Source: an uncultured Candidatus Binatia bacterium (GTDB lineage Bacteria > Desulfobacterota > Binatia > Bin18). Taken from it: a stretch of DNA of 64,000 nucleotides. Below the pieces are notes generated by a model. It did not search any database. It was not told the DNA's origin and saw only the letters and a list, made by a program, of their open reading frames with translations. Shown piece by piece: positions 32,194-40,801 of this stretch. How positions within the stretch are numbered: the stretch's first letter is position 1; every line of letters starts with the position of its first letter. The stretch spans positions 1,426,501 to 1,490,500 of the forward strand of contig OY282457.1 in assembly GCA_958296235.1 (NCBI GenBank), given 5' to 3'. Both the position numbers and the translations under genes were made by a program.

Positions 32194-32871
32194 TTAAGTG
32201 CGCGCCCTCTGATCCGAATCCACAACCGTTGCCTGAACCATTACTTCGTCTACCAGAAAGGGTTGGACAATAGGAGGCGCTGTGTCTCTTCTCATTTGCC
32301 GGTAAGCCTTAAAAATTTCTTCGCTTTCCCAGGCGCTCACGACAACGAGCTGATTTTCTCTATCAATGGCTTCAAATGCCGAGACAACGATATTTCCGGG
32401 ATATGCCACAGATGACGGAAGACCCGGTTCCATTCCCCAAAACTCGTTGACCTCATCTCTAAATTCGGCGTTGTCAAATTGCCAGATGTGAAAATTGCAG
32501 ACGCTGCCCGGGGGCGCGCCATACAGGGGTGCCTGGGTGCTATTTTTTGTCGGACTAGAGTCTAGCTCGCGTAAACGCAAAATATGCTGGGGTTCCATCA
32601 TCGGCAGGAACCAATCGGGAGAAATATCGATTCTGTGCTGCGAATAGGCGTCCCAGGCTTCTTCGCTTTCCCAGCGACTGAACATATAGGTTGTGTGCTC
32701 GTTATGAAGGTCATCATAGGGACTCACGAACAGGTTCCCATCCGCTCCACGCGCCACAGGTAGTCCGTCGGGCGTATTTGCATACTCGTGAAACTGACTT
32801 CGCTGCTCTGCGCTCTCGAAATTGAGTGTATGAACGACAGCGATTTCACCGCCAGGATTGGTTATTAACAT
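32194..32871 (-). CDS. Two-domain antibiotic-biosynthesis-monooxygenase-like (ABM/dimeric alpha-beta barrel) protein
   Basis: The 225 residues are two halves of the same ferredoxin-like fold. Domain 1 contains VVHTLNFESAEQRSQF and SRWESEEAWDAY; domain 2 contains FHIWQFDNAEFRDEV and SAWESEEIFKAY. The repeated WESEE followed by a helix shows internal duplication. Relatives are ABM, EthD or Dyp-like proteins that assist monooxygenases or degrade small substrates; no catalytic residue is obvious. It is convergent with the luciferase-like gene across the repeat at 31904. Confidence 0.68.
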   Translation of the reverse strand: MLITNPGGEIAVVHTLNFESAEQRSQFHEYANTPDGLPVARGADGNLFVSPYDDLHNEHTTYMFSRWESEEAWDAYSQHRIDISPDWFLPMMEPQHILRLRELDSSPTKNSTQAPLYGAPPGSVCNFHIWQFDNAEFRDEVNEFWGMEPGLPSSVAYPGNIVVSAFEAIDRENQLVVVSAWESEEIFKAYRQMRRDTAPPIVQPFLVDEVMVQATVVDSDQRART

Positions 32872-32961
32872 GTTACTACCCCTATCTAAGAAGTCTTCGG
32901 CATTACTTTAGTTTGTTCTTTCAGTGGTTCAGATATATCGGTGATTAGAAGCAACCCGGCG

Positions 32962-33237
32962 TCACACCCCTAACCAATACAGTCCAATAAGGATGACACA
33001 GACCGAGATGGCCCACACTTCAAACACCATTCGCAGTGGCCACGGCGCCGTTCTGAGTTCCATGAAATCAAGAAAGACGAAACGGATTTTGACAAAGGTG
33101 ATAATCAAAATGGCGACGGTCGCGTAGTGAATTTTCTCCCCAAAACCGAATCCATGCCCAAACTGCCACGACAATCCCGTCGCCACTATCAAGCCAGCCC
33201 AAATAACGGTCACTCTGGATTGAAGCGAAACTGCCAT
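32962..33237 (-). CDS. Prokaryotic cytochrome c oxidase subunit IV-like membrane protein
   Basis: 91 residues with three hydrophobic helices (VTVIWAGLIVATGLSW, YATVAILIITFVKIRFVFLDFME, VFEVWAISVCVILIGLYWLGV). The KIRFVFLDFMELR-x-APWPLR motif is typical of COX4_pro/NorF-like small subunits. It starts 3 bases after the stop of the subunit III-like gene, so both are co-transcribed. No subunit I or II is present in the window. Confidence 0.8.
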   Translation of the reverse strand: MAVSLQSRVTVIWAGLIVATGLSWQFGHGFGFGEKIHYATVAILIITFVKIRFVFLDFMELRTAPWPLRMVFEVWAISVCVILIGLYWLGV

Positions 33238-33240
33238 GAG

Positions 33241-33828
33241 TCACCGCATCAGATACAGCAGCGCGAAAAGCGCGATCCACAAGATGTCTACGAGGTGCCA
33301 AAAACACGCCCCGCTTTCGAGCACGCCCACGCCTTGAGCATCACATTCCGCAGCGCGCACAAACTGCCAGAGGAAAATCAGAACACCAATCCCAATCACC
33401 ATGTGCAGCAGGTGAATGCCAGTCATCAGGTAGTAGTACATAAAGAAATTATTCGTTTCTATCGTCAAATCGGCGGCAATTTTTTCACCCCATTCAAAAT
33501 ATTTGACGACGACGAAACCAATACCGCAAAGGATTGCCAGCCCGAAACAGCCGCGGGCCCGCGAAAGCTGGCCTGTCCGAGCACTGTGAACGGCGAGTGC
33601 GACGAGCCAAGAACTCGTCAACAGGAGCACGGTGTTGAATAGCCCGAGGGTTTGGTTAAGCAGTTGCTGCTGTTCGACGAATAATGCGACTTCTTGCGCT
33701 CGATCATAGACAAATACCGAGAACAGCAGAGAAAAGATCAGGATGTCGCCGATGATGAACATCCAAACGCCGGTTTCGCCAGGCAGGCGCGGCTTGACCG
33801 AGTCCGGCAGCGCGGAAGCTGAAGACAT
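33241..33828 (-). CDS. Heme-copper oxidase subunit III-like protein (NorE type)
   Basis: 195 residues with five membrane helices, the short form of cytochrome oxidase subunit III as in NorE. It has GETGVWMFIIGDILIFSLLF, LLLTSSWLVALAVH, KYFEWGEKI, MTGIHLLHMVIG and CFWHLVDILWIALFALLYL, matching subunit III signatures. NorE-type proteins associate with nitric oxide reductase or terminal oxidases. No catalytic subunit is encoded nearby. It is the middle gene of three leftward membrane genes. Confidence 0.88.
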   Translation of the reverse strand: MSSASALPDSVKPRLPGETGVWMFIIGDILIFSLLFSVFVYDRAQEVALFVEQQQLLNQTLGLFNTVLLLTSSWLVALAVHSARTGQLSRARGCFGLAILCGIGFVVVKYFEWGEKIAADLTIETNNFFMYYYLMTGIHLLHMVIGIGVLIFLWQFVRAAECDAQGVGVLESGACFWHLVDILWIALFALLYLMR

Positions 33829-33843
33829 TGGTGATTCGTCTTT

Positions 33844-34551
33844 CTAGGCGGCCACCGCCGGCTCAGACTGCGCCTGCCGTTTTATCACGCCCAGCAGGAT
33901 GTAGAACATCGCGATATACCAGGTAAAAAAGACTGCAAAGGGTACCCACCAGACAAACAAGCCATCCCACGCGAAAGGCCCCGTCTTGAAAAAGGTTAAA
34001 AGCCCGCCAGGAACAAACAGCACCGCCACCCAGAGATTGTAGTAACCGACCCAACGCGGGAATACCGGCTCGGCCTGCTTATCACTCAAGATACACAGGC
34101 CGAGGGCAATGTTCTGGATTATGAACGGCGCGAAGGTCATTAGCAGCGTGATCCAACCAAGATCGTTCAGCATCCGGGTCAACTCAGGATCGTGATCAGG
34201 CCGATATGCCGCCCCCGTCCAAAACACGGACGCAAACACAAACACCAGCGTGGTGACACAGCCAGCGCCAAGTTGCGCGAACGTAAATACGGGGGTGAGA
34301 TCGCCTTCGATACGTTTCATCTGCATGGCCAGCGCCGCAGCGAACGAACAAATAAACCCGGCACTACTCATAATCAGCAAAATCCCGAAGCGCATGGACA
34401 GGGCGTTTTCGCTATAGATCGCAGCAACTGCTTCGGCGCTGAGGTCCGGCGAAATCGGCGGAATGAAATTCGCGAACAAAAACCCGGCCAGACAGATCGC
34501 GGTAAACCCCAGCGCGGACCAGGCACAAATCAATTGGTTTCGAATATTCAT
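33844..34551 (-). CDS. Multi-pass membrane protein of unknown function
   Basis: 235 residues with about six membrane helices (LICAWSALGFTAICLAGF, MRFGILLIMSSAGFICSFAAALAM, GCVTTLVFVFASVFWTGAAY, MTFAPFIIQNIALGLCI, LWVAVLFVPGGLLTFF, VPFAVFFTWYIAMFYILLGV). It precedes the subunit III and IV genes by 15 bases in the same operon. It does not have the six His ligands of a subunit I. It may be an accessory or assembly factor. No family assigned. Confidence 0.65.
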   Translation of the reverse strand: MNIRNQLICAWSALGFTAICLAGFLFANFIPPISPDLSAEAVAAIYSENALSMRFGILLIMSSAGFICSFAAALAMQMKRIEGDLTPVFTFAQLGAGCVTTLVFVFASVFWTGAAYRPDHDPELTRMLNDLGWITLLMTFAPFIIQNIALGLCILSDKQAEPVFPRWVGYYNLWVAVLFVPGGLLTFFKTGPFAWDGLFVWWVPFAVFFTWYIAMFYILLGVIKRQAQSEPAVAA

Positions 34552-35016
34552 CTTCCCTCCCCCTGAATCTGAGTTGGCGTTCGAGTTTCAGGTTATTGCG
34601 CGCTTATGCCAAGACAGGCGGGACAAGCCCGCATATCGCTTGTCGTCAAGCATCACAATAAATGAGGTTTTCATTGACGGAAAGTGGGGCCAGACCCGAC
34701 CTATCCACCCAAGCCATATGGAAAGATCATAAAGCGTTAGCTCCCCGTAGATTTTCCCGACTTTGCGCATGGTCAGTTTGTCTTTTCCTAAGTCGCCGGC
34801 CTTATACATCTTGGTAAAAATATCCAATAAGCCCTGTTGGAATATGCGGACCTGGATTTTTAGTGCTTGTCCCCAAATATTTGGTGCCGGCGGCTGGCGC
34901 ACTCCGCAACGGGGTGACGGCACGATATTTTCCCGCTATTCTTCTACCCATCGCGTCCGGTAAACGAACGATCAAGGACGCCGCGGCGCGTATAGTCCGG
35001 CGGGAGGAGAATCGCC
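34552..35016. other. Intergenic region, weak leftward open frame
   Basis: Between the divergent membrane operon and the luciferase-like gene. A 111-codon frame on the minus strand (34588-34923) has a plausible amphipathic stretch (LLDIFTKMYKAGDLGKDKLTM) but no ribosome site and no recognisable family. A GGGGCCAGACC-like repeat fragment is at about 34685. Lower GC than neighbours suggests remnant DNA. I cannot support a gene here. Confidence 0.3.
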
Positions 35017-35136
35017 ATGCCAGAGACCGGTTCGCGCACGGTCGATCGGAAACTGATCGACGCGAATTTCTTCAGCGACCAGGAGGCCGTCTACGAGCTG
35101 ACCACAATCCACAGAGGGAACCCCAGATGCAAATAG
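35017..35136 (+). pseudogene. 39-codon ORF resembling a truncated P450 N-terminus
   Basis: An ATG with a strong GGGAGGAGAATCGCC site opens a 39-codon frame that ends at 35136, overlapping the next gene's start by 10 bases. Residues DRKLIDANFFSDQEAVYEL resemble the first helix of bacterial P450s (LIDP-x-FFSD-x-EAVYE-L). The rest of a P450 is absent. It may be a gene stump now acting as a translational leader for the luciferase-like gene. Confidence 0.4.
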
Positions 35137-36458
35137 GATATTTTACTGAACGGCCGTATCGCTGGCTGCCGGAAGAACTCATTTTGAAGAATCGGGCGTT
35201 TTTCGCCCTCTCGAACGAGCATTTCGACCGTGAAAAGGCGGCTGACGACTACAATTACTACCTCGACGAATATTGCTACGCCGAGGACCTGGGCTTCGAC
35301 GCTCTGGCCCTGAATGAGCATCATGGCAACCCGATCTGCATGGGATCGGTCATGAATGTAGAAGCCTCTATCCTGGCTCGGATTACCAGCAAAGCCAAAA
35401 TTGTTCTGGTCGGGAACCCCTTGCCGGTCATCAAACATCCGCTGCGGATGGCCGAAGAGCTGGCTGAGATTGATCTCATCTCGCGCGGTCGCCTGGTCAC
35501 TGGCTGGGTGCGCGGCGCGGGCAGCGAGCAGTTTTTCAATAATGCCAATCCGGCCTATAACCGCGAGCTGTTCAACGAAGCCCACGACTTTATCGTACAG
35601 GCCTGGACCAAACCCGGTCCGTGGCGCTACGAGGGCAAACATTTTCATTATCGACACGTCAATCCGTGGGCGCTGCCCTACCAAAAACCCTATCCGCCGA
35701 TGTGGATTCCCGGGACGCTGAGCCCTGAGACCGTCGAATGGTGCGCGGCGCATCGGTATCCGTATATCGGGCTTGGCACCCCGCTGCCGGCCACGTGCGA
35801 GCTGTGGGACTTCTACGCGGACGAAGCGGCCAGACATGGCTATCAAGCCGGGCCGGAGAATTTCGGCTATATGGTGGCGACGGCCCTGGGAGAGACGGAG
35901 GAGGAAGCCCAGCAGGCCGCGGCAGGATTCGTCTATGGGGGCGGGCAGAATGCCTTCTCGGCCGCGGAATTCATGATGCCGCCGGGCTACAACTCGAAAG
36001 CGGCCATTCGCAACTTGGCAAAAACCCAGAGTAGCGTGTGGCTCGGGATCAGCGGCGAGAAGCTGAGAGAGCAGAAGCAGGGCGCGGCCGGCGACGAGAT
36101 CGATTATGCTGCCATCCAGGGCAAGCTGCGGGCGGCGCTGGAGCGCGGGCAGCAGAATATGCAGGTGATTGTCGGCACGCCCACGACCGTGATCCCCAAA
36201 ATCAAGGCGATCATGAGCGTCCTGCGGGTCGGGATCTTCATCATCCTGCACCTGCAGGGACCGCACAATGATGACGAGCGGCGCACCAGCATGCGCTTAT
36301 TCGCGGAAGAGGTGATGCCGGCGCTGAAGGACCACGCGCAGGCGATCGATCTGGCGGACCCGTTTGAGCGTTCGCCCGGCTCAGTTCCCTTGGGAGCCGG
36401 GACCAGGCGTGCGCCCGTCGCCGATCGCGGCCCACTGCCTGGGCTGGGGTTCCACTAG
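35127..36458 (+). CDS. LLM class flavin-dependent oxidoreductase (luciferase-like) 2, long form
   Basis: The 443 residues start MQIGYFTERPYRWLPEE after AGAGGGAACCCAG-like sequence; a longer frame upstream is non-homologous. It has the luciferase fold with ALNEHHGNPICMGSVMNVEAS, LVGNPLPVIKHPLRMAEELAEIDLISRGRLVTGWVRG, GKHFHYRHVNPWA and MWIPGTLSPETVEW. It is about 100 residues longer than common LLM proteins, because of an insertion at about 280-340 and an extended C-terminus ending in a Pro/Arg-rich tail. Predicted FMN-dependent monooxygenase. Confidence 0.88.
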   Translation: MQIGYFTERPYRWLPEELILKNRAFFALSNEHFDREKAADDYNYYLDEYCYAEDLGFDALALNEHHGNPICMGSVMNVEASILARITSKAKIVLVGNPLPVIKHPLRMAEELAEIDLISRGRLVTGWVRGAGSEQFFNNANPAYNRELFNEAHDFIVQAWTKPGPWRYEGKHFHYRHVNPWALPYQKPYPPMWIPGTLSPETVEWCAAHRYPYIGLGTPLPATCELWDFYADEAARHGYQAGPENFGYMVATALGETEEEAQQAAAGFVYGGGQNAFSAAEFMMPPGYNSKAAIRNLAKTQSSVWLGISGEKLREQKQGAAGDEIDYAAIQGKLRAALERGQQNMQVIVGTPTTVIPKIKAIMSVLRVGIFIILHLQGPHNDDERRTSMRLFAEEVMPALKDHAQAIDLADPFERSPGSVPLGAGTRRAPVADRGPLPGLGFH

Positions 36459-36572
36459 CCTACCGGCGGTGTTCCTGGCCGAGACGGAGCGCGTCAACAG
36501 ACATGATATGCTCTCCTGACCGAATAGTGACAATTCGAGTCAATGCAAAGAGAAAGCGAGGTAACGAGATCT

Positions 36573-37535
36573 ATGCACCCCTCTAACATGAAAATCGGTG
36601 CCCTGGCCCCCATCTGGATCGGTTCCCTTGCGGGACAAACGCCGACGATCCAGCAGTCCCTGGCGTTTGCCCGCCATGCGGAAGCCGTCGGCCTCGACAG
36701 CATCTGGCTGACCGACCATCTGTACTGGGAAGCCTATACCGACTTCCGCGCGATCGGGGTCGAGTTGCCAGCGGAATGGGCAGGAGTCAAAGGCGGGCAG
36801 TGGGAGTGCTGGACCTTTGCCGCGGCCCTCGCGACGCAAACGTCCACCATTCACATCGGGACCCTGGTCTCCAATACGACCTTCCGCAATCCGGCCTTAC
36901 TCGCCCGGACGGCGGATAATGTCATCGCCCTGAGCAACGGACGGCTCATCCTCGGCTTGGGCGCCGGCGATTTCACATCCGAGCATCGCGCCTATGGCTT
37001 TGACTTTGAACGGAACGTCAGCCGCTTCGAGGAAGCGCTCCAGATCGTCCTCCCCCTCCTCAAAGGCGAGCGTTTCTCCTACACCGGGGAACTGCACCGG
37101 GTAGAGGATGCGGCCCTCCTGCCGCGCTCCGAGGCCGGGGCGCCGCCGATTTTGATCGGCACCTTACAGGGCAAGCCGCGCATGTCCCGCCTCACCGCGC
37201 AATATGCCGATATGTGGAACTGCATGATCGCCTTTAACGACTGCGCGATCGAGACGTTTCTCGGGGCGTGGGAACCGATCCGGGTGGCCTGCGAACGCCA
37301 CGGGCGCGATCCCAAGACGCTCTCGCGGGGTGCCACGGTGGCAGTCAATTTCACCAATGGACCGTACGAGATCATTCCCACCTCCGTGCCCTTCTCCGGG
37401 TCGATTGCGCAAATCGCCGACCGGTTTGCCGAGTACGCCGCGCACGAGGCCGAGCACGTGTCCGTGATTCCACACCCGTGGAACGAAGAGGGGCTCGATA
37501 AACTCGCCGAAGTCGTGGCGTATCTCCGCAGATAG
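36573..37535 (+). CDS. LLM class oxidoreductase (luciferase-like, F420-type) 3
   Basis: About 320 residues from MHPSNMKIGALAPIW; alternatives are an ATG at 36543 and one at 36588. It shows GLDSIWLTDHLYWEAYTDFR, the helix-strand pattern TSTIHIGTLVSNTTFRNPALLARTADNVIALSNGRLILGLGAGDF, and PPILIGTLQGKPRM. The LTDHL motif and sequence are closer to F420-dependent reductases than to FMN monooxygenases. It follows the second luciferase-like gene by 114 bases. Confidence 0.88.
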   Translation: MHPSNMKIGALAPIWIGSLAGQTPTIQQSLAFARHAEAVGLDSIWLTDHLYWEAYTDFRAIGVELPAEWAGVKGGQWECWTFAAALATQTSTIHIGTLVSNTTFRNPALLARTADNVIALSNGRLILGLGAGDFTSEHRAYGFDFERNVSRFEEALQIVLPLLKGERFSYTGELHRVEDAALLPRSEAGAPPILIGTLQGKPRMSRLTAQYADMWNCMIAFNDCAIETFLGAWEPIRVACERHGRDPKTLSRGATVAVNFTNGPYEIIPTSVPFSGSIAQIADRFAEYAAHEAEHVSVIPHPWNEEGLDKLAEVVAYLRR

Positions 37536-37590
37536 TTGGGTCGGTGGGGGCGGTGGGGGACAGTCCCGTTGCCCTCCCCCGCGAGCGGTC

Positions 37591-38424
37591 TCAACGCAAC
37601 TGCAAGAAATGCTCGCCTCGGTACAAATCGCCGGCCTTTAGCGAGCCGACATCAAAGGCGCGCAGATCCATGAAGTAATCGGGTTTGGCGTCCGGGAAGG
37701 GCCGATAGCGGAGATCGTCACCGAAGAAACGCAGCACGACGGTATGGCGGGTCGGGCAGGCGGCATCGACCGGCGCTCCGCCGTGCAACGCCCCCGAATG
37801 AAGCACAACGGCGTCACCGGGTGCCAGATCCCAAGAGAGCACGTCCCACGCATTGGGCTCCGTGGCCCGTTCGGCTTCGATGTCCGGCAAACGAGGAAAA
37901 TGCTCGGCTCCCCATAAGGGCCGTGTCGGGTCCTTGGAGTCCATAAACGCCGCACCATCGTACATGGGGCCGACATGGGAGCCCTTGATTACTTCCAAGG
38001 CGTTCCGAGCCGGTAGGGCCTCGAAACTGATCCAGATATTCGCCAGATGGGACCCTTCGGCCGGGAAATAGGGGGTGTCTTGGTGCCACAGGGTCCGGCC
38101 CGCTTTTCCACCGTCTTTGACAAAAATCTCCTCACCAAAATACCAGACATGCTCCGACCCCCAGAGATCAGCCAGGAACTCCGCGAAACCCAGTTTCTCC
38201 AGCATCGGTCGGTAGACTTCGAGTGATTTGGCGGTGCCGAGATCGTTGTAGTGCGAATCGCTCGTGCCTTCGTAGAGCTCGAAAGCCGTCGGGCCTGGGT
38301 TCGCGAGGTTGAAGTCAAAACAACGCCGACACTCGGCGAGCTCGGCCGCGCTCAAAAGCCCCTCGGCTTTGAGCACGCCATCGCTTGAGAAAGCTTGTCG
38401 CATCGCTTCGGTAACACGGATCAT
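37591..38424 (-). CDS. Phytanoyl-CoA dioxygenase (PhyH) family protein
   Basis: The 277 residues form a double-stranded beta-helix iron oxygenase. The iron triad is His114-x-Asp116 (WHQDTPYF) and His214 (LHSGALHGG); Arg near 226-232 (TRHTVVLRFF) should bind 2-oxoglutarate. The family hydroxylates or halogenates diverse small molecules, from phytanoyl-CoA to ectoine and natural products. The substrate is unknown. It is convergent with the F420-type enzyme. Confidence 0.88.
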   Translation of the reverse strand: MIRVTEAMRQAFSSDGVLKAEGLLSAAELAECRRCFDFNLANPGPTAFELYEGTSDSHYNDLGTAKSLEVYRPMLEKLGFAEFLADLWGSEHVWYFGEEIFVKDGGKAGRTLWHQDTPYFPAEGSHLANIWISFEALPARNALEVIKGSHVGPMYDGAAFMDSKDPTRPLWGAEHFPRLPDIEAERATEPNAWDVLSWDLAPGDAVVLHSGALHGGAPVDAACPTRHTVVLRFFGDDLRYRPFPDAKPDYFMDLRAFDVGSLKAGDLYRGEHFLQLR

Positions 38425-38615
38425 TTTTCGCCTCCTTCGCCGGCGCTCCCATTCACACCAGATAGTAGACCGGAGCGGGTTGTTTGTGGGTTGTTCATAC
38501 CTCCCTGCTCACATCCCCTGGCAGATTGGGGAGTCGGTGACGAAAACCGGCGGGCACGAATATCTGAGCTTTCCCCTGCGTCCATCGGACGAAATCGCTA
38601 TAACCTGGCAGAACC

Positions 38616-39392
38616 TTAAAAGTCCATCGGCAGCCGTAAATGGTCACGATAGATCCGGTCGCGGTGCTCCAATAATTGGGGAGACAACGCCTCAGCCACC
38701 ACGGGGTCGGTGTTCACAAACGAGGCCCGGAAGGCTGCGTCCATCGGACACAGATCGAGCGGCAGGGGCTCGACAAGTACAGCAAATGTGGACCAATAAA
38801 TGTCCAAGGCGGACAGTGTGTCCCCGATCAGATATTGGCGGCCTTGAGCCTGCTGCTCGGCTAAGCGCGCACTCAAGGTTCGCAGGATCCGGGCGACGCG
38901 CTGAGGGGCGGCTTCGGCAGTGGCCGGGCTATACCCGTACTTGCCGCCCAAGTAGGACGCAGTCGCTTTGCCTTGCTCGCCCACTTCAGGGTTGGACAAG
39001 ATGCCGTGGACGATCATGATACGGCGGAACCAGCCAAAGCCAGTCTCACCACACAACTCGTTACACAGTCCGAACATGAGAATGCGATCGGTCTCATCCT
39101 CCTGCACGAGCGATGGCTGCGGGGCAAGTCGCTCAACCAGATAGAGTTGTTCATTCCAGGTGGTGCGCGGCCGTTCCTCATTCCAGACGGCTACGGGCGC
39201 GCTGCTCTGACGGGTCCAGTCCTGCAAGGCGGCATCGTGCCCGGGCGCTTTGCCGACTAACGTAAACGGCAGGTTCTTAACATGACACATCCCTTTGAGC
39301 CCCTCAGCCCAAGGGTTGGGGCGGCCCGGAGGGGCCACAATCCGTAATCCGTCCAGGGTTTTGGCCGGCTCAATGTCGATGTAGTCTGCCAT
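38616..39392 (-). CDS. Glutathione S-transferase-like protein
   Basis: The 258 residues have an atypical thioredoxin-like N-domain (IVAPPGRPNPWAEGLKGMCHVKNLPFTLVGK) and a helical C-domain with LIGDTLSALDIYWSTFAVLVEPLP, the N-capping box region of GST family proteins. The usual SxxxK glutathione site is not obvious, and the length is about 30 residues above the common GST. A role as glutathione-dependent transferase is likely but not certain. It has its own ribosome site (AAGGAGGAAGATCGC) and stands alone. Confidence 0.72.
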   Translation of the reverse strand: MADYIDIEPAKTLDGLRIVAPPGRPNPWAEGLKGMCHVKNLPFTLVGKAPGHDAALQDWTRQSSAPVAVWNEERPRTTWNEQLYLVERLAPQPSLVQEDETDRILMFGLCNELCGETGFGWFRRIMIVHGILSNPEVGEQGKATASYLGGKYGYSPATAEAAPQRVARILRTLSARLAEQQAQGRQYLIGDTLSALDIYWSTFAVLVEPLPLDLCPMDAAFRASFVNTDPVVAEALSPQLLEHRDRIYRDHLRLPMDF

Positions 39393-39905
39393 GCGATCTT
39401 CCTCCTTGGAGCAACTCCACGACCTGCTTGACGACCTCAGAGAACTTCACTTCTGACTCTCCATCGCCCTCATCCACTCATTCAAGAACGCCCCCCAGTT
39501 TCCAAATGCAGCTAGAGAAGAGGGAAGTTAAGTAAAGCATAAACCCAGCGTACGTGATATCAGGGTCAATAAGCCTCCTGACAAATAGGGTCTAACGAGT
39601 TGGGTAACCAAAAACTCAACCTTCGGAGTTTCCAGACAGTCGTGCTAATTGGGGTATACCCTAAGTGACGCCGAGGAAAAGAAAGACAAAGTGACCATTG
39701 GTAACTCGGCGAATAATATGAGTTTTTTCCGTGTTGCCCCTCGCGACACAGTGAGTGGGTTGCCCCCGTCTCCAGGGGACCCTATCTCCTGCGGACTGCG
39801 ATCGGGAGATACCGTAATGCCCTTAGCTCTGACAGCCATACCGTGTCAGAAACTCATCCGTGACAGCGTCTGCGACGGCCTTTCGGTTGCGTAAGGGGCC
39901 TGTTT
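39393..39905. other. Intergenic region without recognisable gene
   Basis: Two short opposed frames (39649-39894 on plus, 39645-39839 on minus) overlap each other, and neither has a ribosome site or a recognisable sequence. The missing C-terminal half of the FAD monooxygenase at 39906-40508 should lie here if the gene were only frameshifted; I do not find it. The base composition is more AT-rich than the flanks, which fits decayed or foreign DNA. Confidence 0.4.
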
Positions 39906-40508
39906 TCACTCCATAGATTCTCGCGAGCGCCTCGGGGGCGCGTCGGGCCACAGCAGTTGCAGCGTCTTGGAGTTAATGCCGTCCGCGCCCACCACCACAT
40001 CCCCTGCGGCCGTGCTGCCGTCGGTAAAGGTCGTAGTGGCTGAGGACGGGTCCTGCCGCAACGCCGCTAAACGTTTCCCCATGTGGACCTCAATCGGGCA
40101 CGTCGCCCCAGTCTTTGGCCCCACCTCGAACACTCTCTTGTAGAGGCACATCAACAGATCGAGCCGATGCATATGATGGAACCCGGCACCGTCGCCCGTC
40201 GCGGTGTTGTGATCGATGGGCTTCGTCGAAACACTGCCATCCGCTGGGATCCCGCGGGTGCTTTCGAGGATCGCCGCCCGCCCGCCATCGACTGCTCCGT
40301 GTGGCCCCTTCGGATCGCCTCCATCGAGATCGACCCCAAGCCATTTACACAAGCGTGCCCCGTTGGGCGGAATATTGAGCCCCGCCCCAGCGGTACTTGG
40401 CTCTCGGGTTTGCTCGTACACGTCAATGGATGCAAATTGCCCGGATTCACGCAAGGCCAATGCGGCAAATAATCCGCCCATTCCTGCGCCAACGATGACT
40501 GCATGCAT
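39906..40508 (-). pseudogene. FAD-dependent monooxygenase, truncated after the N-terminal half
   Basis: 200 residues beginning MHAVIVGAGMGGLFAALAL, the FAD-binding Rossmann motif GAGMGG of salicylate-hydroxylase-type monooxygenases, then GLNIPPNGARLCKWLGV, MHRLDLL and the DG motif GADGINS. Complete members have about 380-420 residues with a second FAD motif (GD-x-AHP); here the frame stops after SRESME. So only the FAD-binding half remains and the enzyme should be inactive. The gene is divergent from a cupin gene across a palindromic operator. Confidence 0.72.
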
Positions 40509-40587
40509 GTTCGTACCCTCCTCGGGGTTGTCGTGATCTATCGCGCCAACAACGTGCAGGAGCGGCTCGGCGCTCAACACGAGCTAA

Positions 40588-40610
40588 TGATACCGTACTG
40601 TACGGCATCA
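40588..40610. promoter_or_regulatory. 23-bp near-perfect palindrome, TetR-type operator
   Basis: Outer arms TGAT and ATCA, inner arms CCGTA and TACGG, around a central C-T-G; only one arm pair (A versus C) fails to match besides the centre. The ACCGTAC/GTACGG core is typical of TetR-family operators. It lies in the divergent gap 40509-40801 between the truncated FAD monooxygenase and the cupin gene. Confidence 0.6.
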
Positions 40611-40801
40611 TCGATGGTGGACTTTGACAAGTGTTTTGGACGACAGCCCTCTTTGGTTCGCATCTACCGAGGAAGAGAGCTCGGCCTACGCTGTGCTCAT
40701 CCGCCCGACAGGATATAACTACCAGTATCGCAGTGTCGTTTGACAGCGGCTGCCGCTTCCGGTACGGGGGTTGGCAGCAACGCTGACACTGGAGATACGG
40801 A

